Shown: piece after piece, positions 54,670 through 63,915 of the stretch | How the letters are laid out: each line of letters opens with the position of its first letter | How positions within the stretch are numbered: the first letter of the stretch is position 1 | Assembly (NCBI RefSeq): GCF_004698125.1 | Contig: NZ_SRHV01000005.1 | Coordinates: forward strand, 186,001-250,000 | Direction: 5' to 3' | Length of the DNA stretch: 64,000 nucleotides | DNA from: Halosimplex halophilum | GTDB lineage: Archaea > Halobacteriota > Halobacteria > Halobacteriales > Haloarculaceae | The notes under the pieces: generated by a model | Told to the model about the DNA's origin: nothing | What the model saw: the letters and a program-made list of their open reading frames with translations, nothing else | The model's database searches: none | Position numbers and translations under genes: made by a program

Positions 54670-55454
54670 TGTTCAGCGACCGGGACCTCCCGCCCGAGCT
54701 GGCGGCCGTCCGCGACGAGCACGCGCCCGGCGCGGTCGTCCTCGACTGCGCGCGGGACTTCGAGACGCTGCCGGCCGCCCAGGCCGAGGACCTGGCGCTG
54801 GTCACCGACGCCTTCGACCCCCGCTCGTACCCCGAGGCGTGGCTCCCGGCCGACGCCCCGGAGCTGCTCCGCCGCTACGCGAGCGACGAGCTGACCGTCG
54901 GCGCGCCCGGCGACGGCGGCGTCGCCTGGACCCGCCAGACCGAGCCGCCGGTCGTCCTCGTCAAGCCCCGGCTGGAGGGGTCGCCCGACGCCTTCGTCGA
55001 CTTCCTCGTCGCCGAAGCGCTCGTCCAGGTCGGCCTCGACCGGCCGGAGCACTTCCTGGGCTTCTTCGGCGAGCGCTACCGCGACCTCGCCGCGGCCGCC
55101 GAGGACCGCCTGGACCCGACGGGCACCTACCAGCTGGCCGCCGCGCTGTACGACGCCTACCTCGGCCTGCACACCCGCGAGACCTTCGCCGGCTGGGCCG
55201 ACGACCACCCCGACCTGTTCGACGCGTGGGTCGACGCCGGGGAACGGCTCGAACCCCGGCTGGCCGACCTCTCGGCGGAACTCGCCCGCGGCGAGACGGG
55301 CTTCGGCGACGCCGCCGAACTCGCCTGCGCCGCCGTCAAACACGGGACCGAACCTCCCACTCCGTTCGGCGCGCTCGACACCGACGCCTACCGCGAGTAC
55401 GGCGCCGACTACGCCGTCCAGTGGGCCGAGAAGACCTTCGACCGGCTCGACTGA
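54669..55454 (+). CDS. Unknown soluble protein, 261 residues
   Basis: No family recognised. Begins MFSDRDLPPELAAVRDEHAP. The body is alpha-rich, with conserved-looking stretches VVLVKPRLEGSPDAFVDFLV, EHFLGFFGERYRDLAAAAED and PTPFGALDTDAYREYGADYA near the C terminus. No signal peptide or membrane segment and no enzyme motif that I can name. The start overlaps a 26-codon ORF. Convergent with the aldo/keto reductase gene. Confidence 0.8.
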   Translation: MFSDRDLPPELAAVRDEHAPGAVVLDCARDFETLPAAQAEDLALVTDAFDPRSYPEAWLPADAPELLRRYASDELTVGAPGDGGVAWTRQTEPPVVLVKPRLEGSPDAFVDFLVAEALVQVGLDRPEHFLGFFGERYRDLAAAAEDRLDPTGTYQLAAALYDAYLGLHTRETFAGWADDHPDLFDAWVDAGERLEPRLADLSAELARGETGFGDAAELACAAVKHGTEPPTPFGALDTDAYREYGADYAVQWAEKTFDRLD

Positions 55455-55623
55455 CGACCCGCTCACCGGCCGTCCGCATACACCTTCGTTTCGTGTGGAA
55501 ACTATGCACACACCTTCGCGATCGAAAACCGGGGGACTGCGACCGTGTGACGGGCGTCTGACGGGGCGGAGTGAAAGTGAAATTCGTGCCGGGGAATCGC
55601 AAGACGTGGGCGGGGTTCGAGTC

Positions 55624-55687
55624 GAAACGAGGGGGTTCGGCGGAAATCGAGCGAGAGCGGCGGTTTGAGGTGAAACGAGGGGGTTCG
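55624..55687. repeat. 16-bp direct repeat GAAACGAGGGGGTTCG, two copies
   Basis: Identical copies at 55624-55639 and 55672-55687, 48 bases apart, in the 257-base gap between two convergent genes. The gap shows no ORF. Each copy contains a partial palindrome (CGAA...TTCG on either strand). May be a protein-binding site, transcription terminator element or a remnant. Confidence 0.6.
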
Positions 55688-55711
55688 TCGATCTGGTGTG
55701 GAAAGGGAGGT

Positions 55712-56776
55712 TCAGTCCCCGGCGGCCTGCTTGTCGATCCCTTCGAGGTCGGCGCCGCCGACCGACGAGCGCAGCGCGTCCATGCCGTCGTCGCGGTCGA
55801 CGCCGAAGTTGTCCTGATACAGCTCCTCGACGCGCTCCATCTCCGCCTCGGAGAGGGGCGGCACGTCGGCGGCGCCGGCCCACTCGTCGATGTCGTCGGT
55901 CGTGCGGAACGTGGGCGTGACCGTCGCCACCTCGTCGTGGCCGAGCAGCCAGCGGATCGACGCCTGGCCCATCGTCCGGGTGCCCTCGGCGTGGTCCGGA
56001 TCTTCGAGGAACCGGAGCGCGTCGACCTTCTCCCAGCCCGTCTCGTACCACTCGTCGGGCCGGTGGGCGCGGTGGTCGCCCTCGCCGAGTTCCGTGTCGG
56101 GGGTGACCTGCTCGTTCAGCAGGCCCGAGGAGTGGGGCACCCGCGGGATGACGCTCGTCTCGGCGTCGAGCTCGCGGATCGCCTCGATGGTGTGCCGACC
56201 GGGCGTCTGCTCGAAGACGTTGAAGACGAGCTGGACGGCGTCGAACCCCTCCTCGACGGCCGTCTCGGCCTCGGCGAGCCAGCCGATCGAGGGGCCCAGC
56301 GCCCAGCCGACCGAGTCGACGCGGCCGGACTCCTGGAGGGCGTCGAGCGTCTCCAGCACGTCCGCGTCGACCTCGTCGACGTTGGCGTTGTGGAGCATCA
56401 GGTGGTCGACGTGCTCCATGTCGAGCCGGTCGAGCGAGCGGTCGAGGGCGGTCTCGACCCACTCGGGGTCGACCCGCTTGGGGAGCTCGCCGTGGCCGGC
56501 CTGGGGGTTGTTGTAGAAGTCGTAGCCGACCTTCGTCGAGATGGTAACCTCGTCGCGGTACTCGCCGAGCGCCTCGCCGACCAGCTCCTCGCTGTCGCCG
56601 TGGCCGTACACGTCGCCGGTGTCGAAGTAAGTGATGCCGCGGTCGACCGCGTGGTGGAGCATCTCGACGGCCTGCTCGCGCGTGCGGTCGCCCCACCAGT
56701 CGGTGCCGACGACCCACGCCCCGAAGCCGACCTCGCTGACTTCGACGCCCGAATCGCCGAGTTCGCGCTGGTTCAT
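55712..56776 (-). CDS. Aldo/keto reductase
   Basis: 354 residues, (beta/alpha)8 NAD(P)H-dependent oxidoreductase. Catalytic tetrad D52, Y57, K82 and H129 (ITYFDTGDVYGHGDSEE, STKVGYD, VDHLMLHN). Cofactor binding in the C-terminal part (TMGQASIRWLLGHDEVATVTP). Length and family agree. The substrate is unspecific or unknown. It is convergent with the 261-residue protein gene. Confidence 0.93.
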   Translation of the reverse strand: MNQRELGDSGVEVSEVGFGAWVVGTDWWGDRTREQAVEMLHHAVDRGITYFDTGDVYGHGDSEELVGEALGEYRDEVTISTKVGYDFYNNPQAGHGELPKRVDPEWVETALDRSLDRLDMEHVDHLMLHNANVDEVDADVLETLDALQESGRVDSVGWALGPSIGWLAEAETAVEEGFDAVQLVFNVFEQTPGRHTIEAIRELDAETSVIPRVPHSSGLLNEQVTPDTELGEGDHRAHRPDEWYETGWEKVDALRFLEDPDHAEGTRTMGQASIRWLLGHDEVATVTPTFRTTDDIDEWAGAADVPPLSEAEMERVEELYQDNFGVDRDDGMDALRSSVGGADLEGIDKQAAGD

Positions 56777-56882
56777 GCCCGCGGATTGGGCGTCGTCGCA
56801 CTTAGCCGCCGCGGTTGCGCGCCGCCGGCGCGAGAACTGTCCACGGGGACCGCGACGGTCGGGGCGTCCGGACCTGGTCCGG

Positions 56883-57137
56883 TCAGTCGCTGGCGGTCCG
56901 GGGCTGGACGGCCGCCGAGTCGGCCCGCCGGTAGTAGGTCGTGCCGGGCTCGTCGGCGCCCACGGTGTCGACGTGGCCGTACTCCTCGAGCTGGTCGAGG
57001 TGCGGCTCCAGCGCGTCGTAGGTGACCGTCACGTCGGCGGTGTACGCGAGCTGTCGCCGGATCGCCGTCGTGTCCGCCCTGGCCCGCTCGTCCAGGAACT
57101 CGAGGATCTCCCGCTGGATCTCGTAGAGGTGTGTCAT
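56883..57137 (-). CDS. Small winged-helix protein, 84 residues
   Basis: Residues MTHLYEIQREILEFLDERAR then TTAIRRQLAYTADVTVTYDALEPHLDQLEEYGHV form a single winged helix (PadR-like length), followed by a short tail GTTYYRRAD. Starts at 57137, the Met where homologous-looking helix begins. DNA binding is likely; target unknown. Monocistronic. Confidence 0.8.
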   Translation of the reverse strand: MTHLYEIQREILEFLDERARADTTAIRRQLAYTADVTVTYDALEPHLDQLEEYGHVDTVGADEPGTTYYRRADSAAVQPRTASD

Positions 57138-57290
57138 TACCAGGAGTGTGGGCACACGGGCTTATAAGCACCCTCTGAGTCGGGTTCGAGTAAAGAATTG
57201 GATCGGGTCGGTGAAAGTCGACGACGGCGGACGGGTCGCCCGTTCGCGGCGGCCGGGCGCGGACTCCCGTTCGGCGACCCGACGGCCGGG

Positions 57291-58259
57291 TCACCGGAGC
57301 GCGTCGAGCCGGCACTCCATCTCCGCTTCGAGCCGCTCGGCCGCCTCGGCCGGCGTCCGGTCGACGTGTTCGACGTGTCTGTCGAAGAAGCCGGCCGTCC
57401 CGAGCAGCCGGACCGCGTCGTACACCGGCGCGCGCTCCGCGTGGCCGTCCGGGAGGGTGTCGGCCCGCCGGCGGTAGCCGTCGCGAAACGCCACGACGAG
57501 GCGCTCGCCGTCGGCGGCGTCGCCCGCGTCGGCCAGCCGGTCCTCGACCCGGTGGAGCTCCCGGGCGGGGTCGCCGACGTGGGCGATCTCCCAGTCGATG
57601 AACCCGACCGCGCTCTCCGAGCGGAAGACGTTCGGCATGGCGGCGTCGCCGTGGACGAGGGCGGCCGGCGCGCGGTCGAGCACCGCGGCGTTCGCTCGGA
57701 CCGCCTCGATCACCTCGTCGAAGTAGTGGTCGTACCGGTCGGTCGAGGCCAGCCGTCGCTCCCGCTCGATCTCGGCGACCAGCGTCTCCGTCCACGAGCC
57801 GGTCTCGACGGTGAGTCCCCCGGCGTCGCCGCCGACGACCCGTCCGTGGCGGTCGAACTCCCGGGCGTGGATCTCGGCGAGCGCGGCCCCGACACGCTCG
57901 ATCTCCGCCGCGCGCTCGTCGGTCGACCAGTCCGCCCAGGGGCGGTGGAAGTTCGCACCGTCCATCGGCGCCGTGGCGAGGTAGGGCGTCGAGGCCGCGG
58001 TCCCCGTCGCGAGTATCCGGGGGACCGCCACGTCGCAGTGTGTCGCCACGTACGGGATCACCGCCCGCTCGGTGGCGATCCGCGACCCGTCGCCGTCGAC
58101 CGCGACCTTCAGGAAGGCCGCGTCGCCGTCGGCGAAGTCGACGCGGACCGTCCGGTTCGCGTCGTTCCAGGAGGGTCCCGTCCCCGACCGCTCCTCGACC
58201 GCTCGACCCGGGAACGCCTCGTCGAGGGCGGCTTCGACCGCCTCCGTTCCGTCGGCCAT
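57291..58259 (-). CDS. Aminoglycoside-phosphotransferase-family kinase
   Basis: 322 residues, protein-kinase-like (APH) fold. Lys51 in AFLKVAVDG for ATP, catalytic loop LVHGDAAMPN (H203, D205, N210), and metal-binding IDWEIAHVGD (D222). Close relatives phosphorylate small metabolites (choline, sugars, homoserine), and resistance is not implied. Substrate unknown. Start at 58259 by homology to MADGTEAVE. Confidence 0.87.
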   Translation of the reverse strand: MADGTEAVEAALDEAFPGRAVEERSGTGPSWNDANRTVRVDFADGDAAFLKVAVDGDGSRIATERAVIPYVATHCDVAVPRILATGTAASTPYLATAPMDGANFHRPWADWSTDERAAEIERVGAALAEIHAREFDRHGRVVGGDAGGLTVETGSWTETLVAEIERERRLASTDRYDHYFDEVIEAVRANAAVLDRAPAALVHGDAAMPNVFRSESAVGFIDWEIAHVGDPARELHRVEDRLADAGDAADGERLVVAFRDGYRRRADTLPDGHAERAPVYDAVRLLGTAGFFDRHVEHVDRTPAEAAERLEAEMECRLDALR

Positions 58260-58332
58260 CGTTGCCACCCCGTTCCCGCGGCCCGGGTTTGAGCGTTGCC
58301 GTCGCGTGGGGGATGGTACCACGCCCGTCCGG

Positions 58333-60585
58333 TCAGTCCTCGCCGTCCGGACCTCGCCGGAGCAACCTGCCGAGCCCGCCGAGCGCGGCCAGCGCACCGC
58401 CGACGCCGAAGCCCGACCCGTCGCCGCTCGTGGTCCCGTCGGCCGTCGCGTCGCCCTCCGCGACCACGGTGGACTCGACCGGTCCGTCGGTCGTCCCGGC
58501 CGGCCGGCCCGCGGTCGCGGTCGGCGAGTCGGTGGCGGCCCCGGCGTTCGCCGTCGTCCCGGTTGGCGACTCGGTGGCCGTCGCGGTGCCGGTCGGCCGC
58601 GCGGTGTCGGTCGGCTCGTCCGCGAACGCGCCGGCGAGCGCCGACTCGCCGCCGGCGACCGGCAGGTCGACGGCGCTGTCGGCCAGCGACAGCGCGACCT
58701 CCCGGTTTCCGGGCGGGTGGAGCGTGAACTCGTGGTCGCTCGCGTAGACGACGACCCCGATCCGCGAGTCGGCCTCGAAGACGTGGTCGGTCGCCTGGAG
58801 CGGGAACTCGACGGTGACCCGCCCGTCGTCGGGCAGCGGGGCGGACTCCCGGAGCGACTGCCGGTAGGCGAGCGGCGTGTCGTAGTCGCGGTAGGCCGGC
58901 CGGTTCAGCGGGTCCGCCCAGCCGCGGGTCACGATGTCGGCCGAGTAGGGGCCGTACTCCACGAGCGCGACGCTGACGACCGTCGGCTCCGCCAGCGACA
59001 GCGACAGCGACGGGACGACCCGCCCGCTGACGTGGACCGGCTCTGCGAGCGGTGGCGTCTCGTAGCGCAGCCGGTGGGGCGACTCGTCGGCGGCGACCAG
59101 CTCCGCCGCCGGCGTCGACGGGTCGTCGACGAGCGACTCCGTGCCGGAGCCCGGGTCGCCCGTCGTCACGCCGCCGCTCGTCGCACCGCCGGACCCGAAC
59201 CGCACGGTGGCGGGCTCGGCGGCCGGGACCGGCCACTCCGCGTAGGTCTCCATCGACCCCTCGGCCGCCGACCGGCCGCCGTGGACGACCGTCACGGGGT
59301 CTTCGTCCATCACGCCGGTGTCCTCGTCTTTCAGCCAGCGGGCCCACCAGCGGTCGAGTGTCCGCTCCCACGCCTCGCCGGCGGGGCCTCTGTGGCCGCC
59401 CTCGTAGAGCCAGAGCTTCAGCGGCACGTCGCGGGCGGCCAGCGTCTCGTACCAGTCGGCGGCGTTGTTCGGCTTGACGATGGGGTCGTCGACCGCGTGG
59501 GCGATCAGGACCGAGCAGTCGACCCCGTCGGCGTCGGCGAGGAACGTCCGCTCGTGCCAGAAGTCGTTGTAGTCGCCCGTCGCCAGGTCCTGCCCGTCCT
59601 CGACGCGGTCGGTCCAGTGGCCGCAGTCGTCGCGCCTGGCGTTGCTGGCCTGGATCCACGTGCCGATGTCGGTGAACCCCTCGCTGCCGTCGGGGACGAC
59701 GGAGACCGGCGTCCCGTTCGAGCGGAAGAGGCCGTACTGGCCGACGTTGGCGGACTGAGGGACGATGGTCTCCAGGCCGTCGACGCCCGTCGTCGCCGTC
59801 CCGTTGGCGAGTTCGCCCAGCGCGGACCCGCCGATCATCCCCGTCCGGCCGTTGGTCCAGTCGGCCGCGACCTCCGCGCCGCCCTCGGGCGCGTCGTAGG
59901 CGGTCGCGCGGCCGTTGAACCAGTCGACGACCGATTCGAGCGCCGAGACCGTCGGCGGCCCGGCGGCGGTGTAACAGCCGGTCGAGCGGGCCGTCCCCAG
60001 CGAAGAGACCCGCGCGACCGCGTACCCCTGGGGGATGTAGCGCCGCTCGATCCGCCGGAGCGCCGACGGGCCGCCGACCGGCGAGTGCGCGGGACCCGGC
60101 CCCCCGGCGCCCGACGGGTCACCGAGCGTCGCCGGTTCGCTCGCGGCTGTCGTCGCAACGGTCGGGTCGTCCCCGTCGGCCGGGTCGTCCGGTGCGGGCG
60201 CGATCGACCGGTCGTAGTACATCTCGGCGGTCGCGTCCCCGTGGGTCTGCTCGCCGTGATAGGGGCTCGCGATCGCGATCACGGGCGGCCGCTCGCCGTC
60301 GCCCGTCGCCTCGGGCCGCGACACTCTGACGTGGATCCGGTCGGGGGTCCCGTCGTCGTCCGTGTCGACGCCCGTCTCGACCCAGGCCTCCTCCCGGACC
60401 GCCCCGCCGGCGTCGTCGGTGGCGTCGGTGCGGTCGGCCGGTGTCGCGGACGCACACCCGGTGAACGCGCTCGTGCCGACCGCCGCCGCCGTCACCGACG
60501 CCAGCACTCGCCGTCTGGACACCGCTCCCGCCGGTGTCGGGCCGGTGGCGCGCTCGCCGTCGCTCCCGTTCGACTGGTCCGTCAT
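58333..60585 (-). CDS. Exported CocE/PepX-type X-Pro hydrolase
   Basis: 750 residues. Tat signal RRRVLASV (24-31) and lipobox FTGC with Cys44 suggest membrane-lipid anchoring. The alpha/beta-hydrolase body shows the Asp-rich NGRTGMIGGSALGEL with the nucleophile Ser (GGSALG, the GxSYxG-like elbow), the acid VLIAHAVDDPIVKP and the His YEGGHRGPAG. The C-terminal jelly-roll is of the PepX_C type (LRYETPPLAEPVHVSG, VVYASDHEFTLHPPGN). Then a linker and a PGF-like C-terminal sorting signal SGFGVGGALAAL. It would remove X-Pro dipeptides or cleave esters outside the cell. The double anchoring is unusual. Confidence 0.88.
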   Translation of the reverse strand: MTDQSNGSDGERATGPTPAGAVSRRRVLASVTAAAVGTSAFTGCASATPADRTDATDDAGGAVREEAWVETGVDTDDDGTPDRIHVRVSRPEATGDGERPPVIAIASPYHGEQTHGDATAEMYYDRSIAPAPDDPADGDDPTVATTAASEPATLGDPSGAGGPGPAHSPVGGPSALRRIERRYIPQGYAVARVSSLGTARSTGCYTAAGPPTVSALESVVDWFNGRATAYDAPEGGAEVAADWTNGRTGMIGGSALGELANGTATTGVDGLETIVPQSANVGQYGLFRSNGTPVSVVPDGSEGFTDIGTWIQASNARRDDCGHWTDRVEDGQDLATGDYNDFWHERTFLADADGVDCSVLIAHAVDDPIVKPNNAADWYETLAARDVPLKLWLYEGGHRGPAGEAWERTLDRWWARWLKDEDTGVMDEDPVTVVHGGRSAAEGSMETYAEWPVPAAEPATVRFGSGGATSGGVTTGDPGSGTESLVDDPSTPAAELVAADESPHRLRYETPPLAEPVHVSGRVVPSLSLSLAEPTVVSVALVEYGPYSADIVTRGWADPLNRPAYRDYDTPLAYRQSLRESAPLPDDGRVTVEFPLQATDHVFEADSRIGVVVYASDHEFTLHPPGNREVALSLADSAVDLPVAGGESALAGAFADEPTDTARPTGTATATESPTGTTANAGAATDSPTATAGRPAGTTDGPVESTVVAEGDATADGTTSGDGSGFGVGGALAALGGLGRLLRRGPDGED

Positions 60586-60676
60586 ACCCGGTGGTAGCGA
60601 GGGGGCCCGTATCGCCGTTCCGAAGGGTGAAACGCGCCTTTTCGTTACCACGGGTGACGCTGCGAGCGGCCGTCGG

Positions 60677-61768
60677 TCACTCGGCGGCCGACTCGTCGCC
60701 GGGTCCGGTGTCGCCGGACGCCGCCGCGGCGCCGTCGCTCGTGCCGTGCCGGAGCCGCGGCCGCGCGACCGACTCGCGCCACCGCAGCTCCCCCTCGCGC
60801 CACCGGACCCAGCCGGCCAGCGCCCCGAACCCGGCGACCAGGGCGCCCAGGGCGACCAGCCCGCCCTCCGGGCCGAACGACCCGCCCGTGAGGACTGCCG
60901 GACCGGACTGCTCGACCGCGACGACGGTCACCGGCGTCGTGAAGCCGCTGACGGGGAAGCCGAACAGGGAGGCGATCGAGAAGTTCCAGGTGACGTGGAG
61001 GCCGACGGCGGCGGCGATCCGGCCGGTCAGGAGGTAGCTGGCGGCGAACAGGCCGCCGAACAGCGCGATGTTGCCCAGCGCCAGGGCGGTGGCGCTGGGG
61101 TTCAGCCCGTGGGCGACGCCGAAGGTGAGGCCCGAGACGGCGGTCGCCCCGGCGAACGCGCCCCCGAGGCCGATCCCCCGCCAGCCGGCGAGCCCCTCGG
61201 CGACGTTGGTCAGCAGGTACCCCCGGAAGAGCAGTTCCTCGAAGACGCCGACGCCGACGAAGTACGCGAGCGTGAGCGCCAGCGCCAGCGCGGGCGCGAC
61301 GCCCGGACCGATGGCGATCGAGGGGTCGGTCCTGGTGACGACGGTGCCGGTCACCCGCAGCAACCCCGCGGCGAGTTCGACGGCGAACACCAGCCCCGGG
61401 AGCGCGACGCCGAGCGCGAGGCCGAACGCGAGGTCGGCCCACCACGCCCGCGAGCGGTCGAGGCCGAGGTCCGAGAGGTAGCGGCGGTCGATCAGCCAGG
61501 CGGCGGCGAGGACGCCGACGACGAACCCGGCGACCTGGAGGGTGCGGGCGGCGACGGTGACGAGCGCGGTCAGCGTCGACCCGGCGGCGCTCGGCGCGAG
61601 CGCTGCCAGCCCGGCGGCGCCGAGGACGCCGCCGACGCCACCGACGACGAGGACGACCAGCGCGAGCCCGAGCCGCCAGGGCGCGCGCGGCCGCCGCTCG
61701 CTGTCGTTCCAGAGGAGCGCGCGGAGCGCGCCGAGCCCGCCGCGTTCGCGACCGTCCGGCGACGACAT
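60677..61768 (-). CDS. CPBP-family intramembrane metalloprotease
   Basis: 363 residues, eight or so hydrophobic segments. Motif 1 FEELLFRGYL (E177, E178, R182), motif 2 FGVAHGLNP (H220) and motif 3 HVTWNF (H258, N262) form the CAAX-protease/bacteriocin-processing glutamate active site. The Ser/Ala-rich C-terminal tail is cytosolic. Substrate unknown; family members process prenylated proteins or bacteriocins. Start at 61768, 146 bases from the divergent acyltransferase gene. Confidence 0.9.
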   Translation of the reverse strand: MSSPDGRERGGLGALRALLWNDSERRPRAPWRLGLALVVLVVGGVGGVLGAAGLAALAPSAAGSTLTALVTVAARTLQVAGFVVGVLAAAWLIDRRYLSDLGLDRSRAWWADLAFGLALGVALPGLVFAVELAAGLLRVTGTVVTRTDPSIAIGPGVAPALALALTLAYFVGVGVFEELLFRGYLLTNVAEGLAGWRGIGLGGAFAGATAVSGLTFGVAHGLNPSATALALGNIALFGGLFAASYLLTGRIAAAVGLHVTWNFSIASLFGFPVSGFTTPVTVVAVEQSGPAVLTGGSFGPEGGLVALGALVAGFGALAGWVRWREGELRWRESVARPRLRHGTSDGAAAASGDTGPGDESAAE

Positions 61769-61913
61769 GGCGGATGGATCGGCCGTCGGTGACTTAAAGC
61801 CACGTCGGTCGGGGTTGCGAACCCACGTCGGACGAGCGGGGAGTGACATCGGTGTCACCGGGTTTCGGACCGGTACGGAAACCCCTATTGTCGGCGGGGC
61901 CGATCCACGGGGT

Positions 61914-62825
61914 ATGACAAAGCGCCACGTCTCGCTGCCGCCCGGCGGCGAGGAGGGTATCCACGCGTTCATCGAGGAGGTCGATCGGCGGCTGTCGGGC
62001 GAGGAGGACACCTGCGACGTGGTCGAGGACGTGCTCGTCGACCTGTTCGGCGACCGGGAGGCCTACGAGCGCTGGCAGTCCGGCGGCGAGGTCTCCCCCG
62101 CCGAGCGCGTCCGCCTCCAGGGCTACGACCCCTGCAACGTCACCCTGGAGAGCGAGTACTACGCCGAGGTCGAGGGGATGGACGAGGGGGAGTTCGAGCG
62201 CACGAAGTACCTCCAGTGGCTCTGGCGCCAGTTCGACGCCACGCCGATGGCCGACAACGTCGAGTTCGCGCTGCGGTTCAGGCGGATGCTCGCCGACCAC
62301 CTCTTCGCCGACGTGGGCGAGGACTGCCGCTTCTTCAAGGGGATCACCTTCACCTACGGCCACAACATCTCCGTCGGCGACAACGTCGTCGTCCACGACG
62401 ACGTGCACCTCGACGACCGCGGCATGCTCACCATCGGCGACCGCGTGTCCATCTCCGACGACGCCCACGTCTACAGCCACGACCACGACATCGTCGACCA
62501 GACCGCCGTCGACAACTACCACACCGTCATCGAGGACGACGCCCGGATCACCTACGACTCGATGGTCCGCGCGGGCGTCCGGATGGGGGAAAACTCCGTG
62601 CTCGCCGCCAAGTCCATCGCCGGCAAGGACGTGCCAGCCCACCACATCGCCGCGGGCACGCCTGCCAAGAGCATCGCAGTCAAGGACGGCTGGGAGCCGG
62701 TCGCCGAGGACCTCGAAGACGCGAACGTCGACCGCCGCGAGTCCCGGAAGATCGACTACGACCTCCCGGAGAACCTCGACGTCTTCGACGAGTTCGGCCG
62801 CGACCGGCAGCCGCCGGGCGAGTAG
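61914..62825 (+). CDS. Hexapeptide-repeat acyltransferase (LbH), extended N terminus
   Basis: 303 residues, of which the C-terminal half (about 145-265) is the left-handed beta helix of maltose/galactoside O-acetyltransferase type (YGHNISVGDNVVVHDDVHLD, IGDRVSISDDAHVYS, VRMGENSVLAAKSIAGKDVP and HHIAAGTPAKSI). The catalytic His lies in HDHDIVD. The first 120 residues, which include VEDVLVDLFGDREAYERWQ, are not part of the normal 185-residue enzymes. They may be a sugar- or acyl-acceptor domain. Probably acts on a cell-surface sugar or lipid. Divergent from the CPBP protease gene. Confidence 0.85.
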   Translation: MTKRHVSLPPGGEEGIHAFIEEVDRRLSGEEDTCDVVEDVLVDLFGDREAYERWQSGGEVSPAERVRLQGYDPCNVTLESEYYAEVEGMDEGEFERTKYLQWLWRQFDATPMADNVEFALRFRRMLADHLFADVGEDCRFFKGITFTYGHNISVGDNVVVHDDVHLDDRGMLTIGDRVSISDDAHVYSHDHDIVDQTAVDNYHTVIEDDARITYDSMVRAGVRMGENSVLAAKSIAGKDVPAHHIAAGTPAKSIAVKDGWEPVAEDLEDANVDRRESRKIDYDLPENLDVFDEFGRDRQPPGE

Positions 62826-62841
62826 CGCCCGCCGGCCCCGT

Positions 62842-63720
62842 TCAGAGCCCGCGGAGCGTCACGTCGCCGTTGGTCGAACGGAGCGTGAGCGTGTGTTCCG
62901 GCTCGCCCTCGCCGAGTCGCCCCTCGATGCGGCGCTCGCCCGAGCTATCGACGGTCGCCGGGACGCCGTCGATGTCGGCGTCGCCGTTGCTCGTCACCAG
63001 GCGCAGGGCCGCCGACAGGTCTTCGGGCACGGCCACGGCCACGTCGCCGTTGGTCGACCGACAGACCGCGTCCGCCGTCATCGCGTGGATCTCGATGTCG
63101 ATGTCACCGTTGGTCGTCTGGGCGCCGCCGACGCCGCCGCCGGTGGCTGACACGTCGCCGTTCGTCGAGCGGAGGTCGGCGCTTCCGTCGATACCCTCGA
63201 CGTCGACGTCGCCGTTCTCGGTCCGGAGCCGCCCCTCGCAGGGCAGGTCGGTCACCGACACGTCGCCGTTGTCCGTCGTCACCTCCAGGACCGTCAGGCC
63301 CGACGGGACCGCCAGGTCCAGGTCGACGGTGACCGCGGCGCCCTCGGGGATCCGCGGCGCGACGATCACGCGGTCGGCCTCGAAGCTCGCCTCGACGGTC
63401 ACGTCGTCGAGGGCGTCCTCGCCGGAGCTGGACTCCTTGCGAACGGTGCCCGAGAGGGTGTCCCCGTCGCCGGCCGAGAGCGTCACGTCGCCGCTTTCGT
63501 TCCTGACGACCAGTTTCCGGGCGTCCTCGGGGTCGAACGAGCGCTCGACCGTCTCGGAGTACGGCGACACCGAGAGCACGCACCCGGCGAGGCCGACGGC
63601 GCCGACGAGGCCGCCGCCCGCGCGGAGGAACGCGCGACGCGAGCGATCCCGTGATCCGCGGCGAGAGCGGTCGGACGACGGGTCGGCCGATCGGTCGGAG
63701 GGGGGGACTGGCGGGGACAT
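62842..63720 (-). CDS. DUF4097-type beta-strand-repeat lipoprotein
   Basis: 292 residues. Tat motif RRAFLR (28-33), lipobox LAGC with Cys47. The mature part is a ladder of strands, each with an N-G-D turn: TTDNGDVSV, TENGDVDV, STNGDVSA, TTNGDIDI, STNGDVAV, TSNGDADI, STNGDVTL, at about 20-residue spacing. This fits the DUF4097/adhesin-like family, presumably a right-handed beta-helix-type fold. Function unknown in archaea; in bacteria such proteins sit at envelope-stress loci. Convergent with the acyltransferase gene. Confidence 0.87.
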   Translation of the reverse strand: MSPPVPPSDRSADPSSDRSRRGSRDRSRRAFLRAGGGLVGAVGLAGCVLSVSPYSETVERSFDPEDARKLVVRNESGDVTLSAGDGDTLSGTVRKESSSGEDALDDVTVEASFEADRVIVAPRIPEGAAVTVDLDLAVPSGLTVLEVTTDNGDVSVTDLPCEGRLRTENGDVDVEGIDGSADLRSTNGDVSATGGGVGGAQTTNGDIDIEIHAMTADAVCRSTNGDVAVAVPEDLSAALRLVTSNGDADIDGVPATVDSSGERRIEGRLGEGEPEHTLTLRSTNGDVTLRGL

Positions 63721-63915
63721 CTTCGTCCGGGGGCGACACGTCTGGCCGGCAAAAGCGTGGCGGTCACAGCGCCGATCTCCGCGTCTCGACGGTCGATGCG
63801 GTCGATCCGCGCCCGGCGTCGCTGCCCGGGAACGGGACGGCGAACACGGCGACGCGGAGGACCGCTTTCGCCTCCCGACCAAACAACCAAGTGTCGTGGC
63901 AACGTACCACACGGT

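Noticed and set aside
57291-58259. Aminoglycoside resistance gene
   Set aside because: The APH fold is shared by many metabolic kinases; no feature indicates drug resistance.
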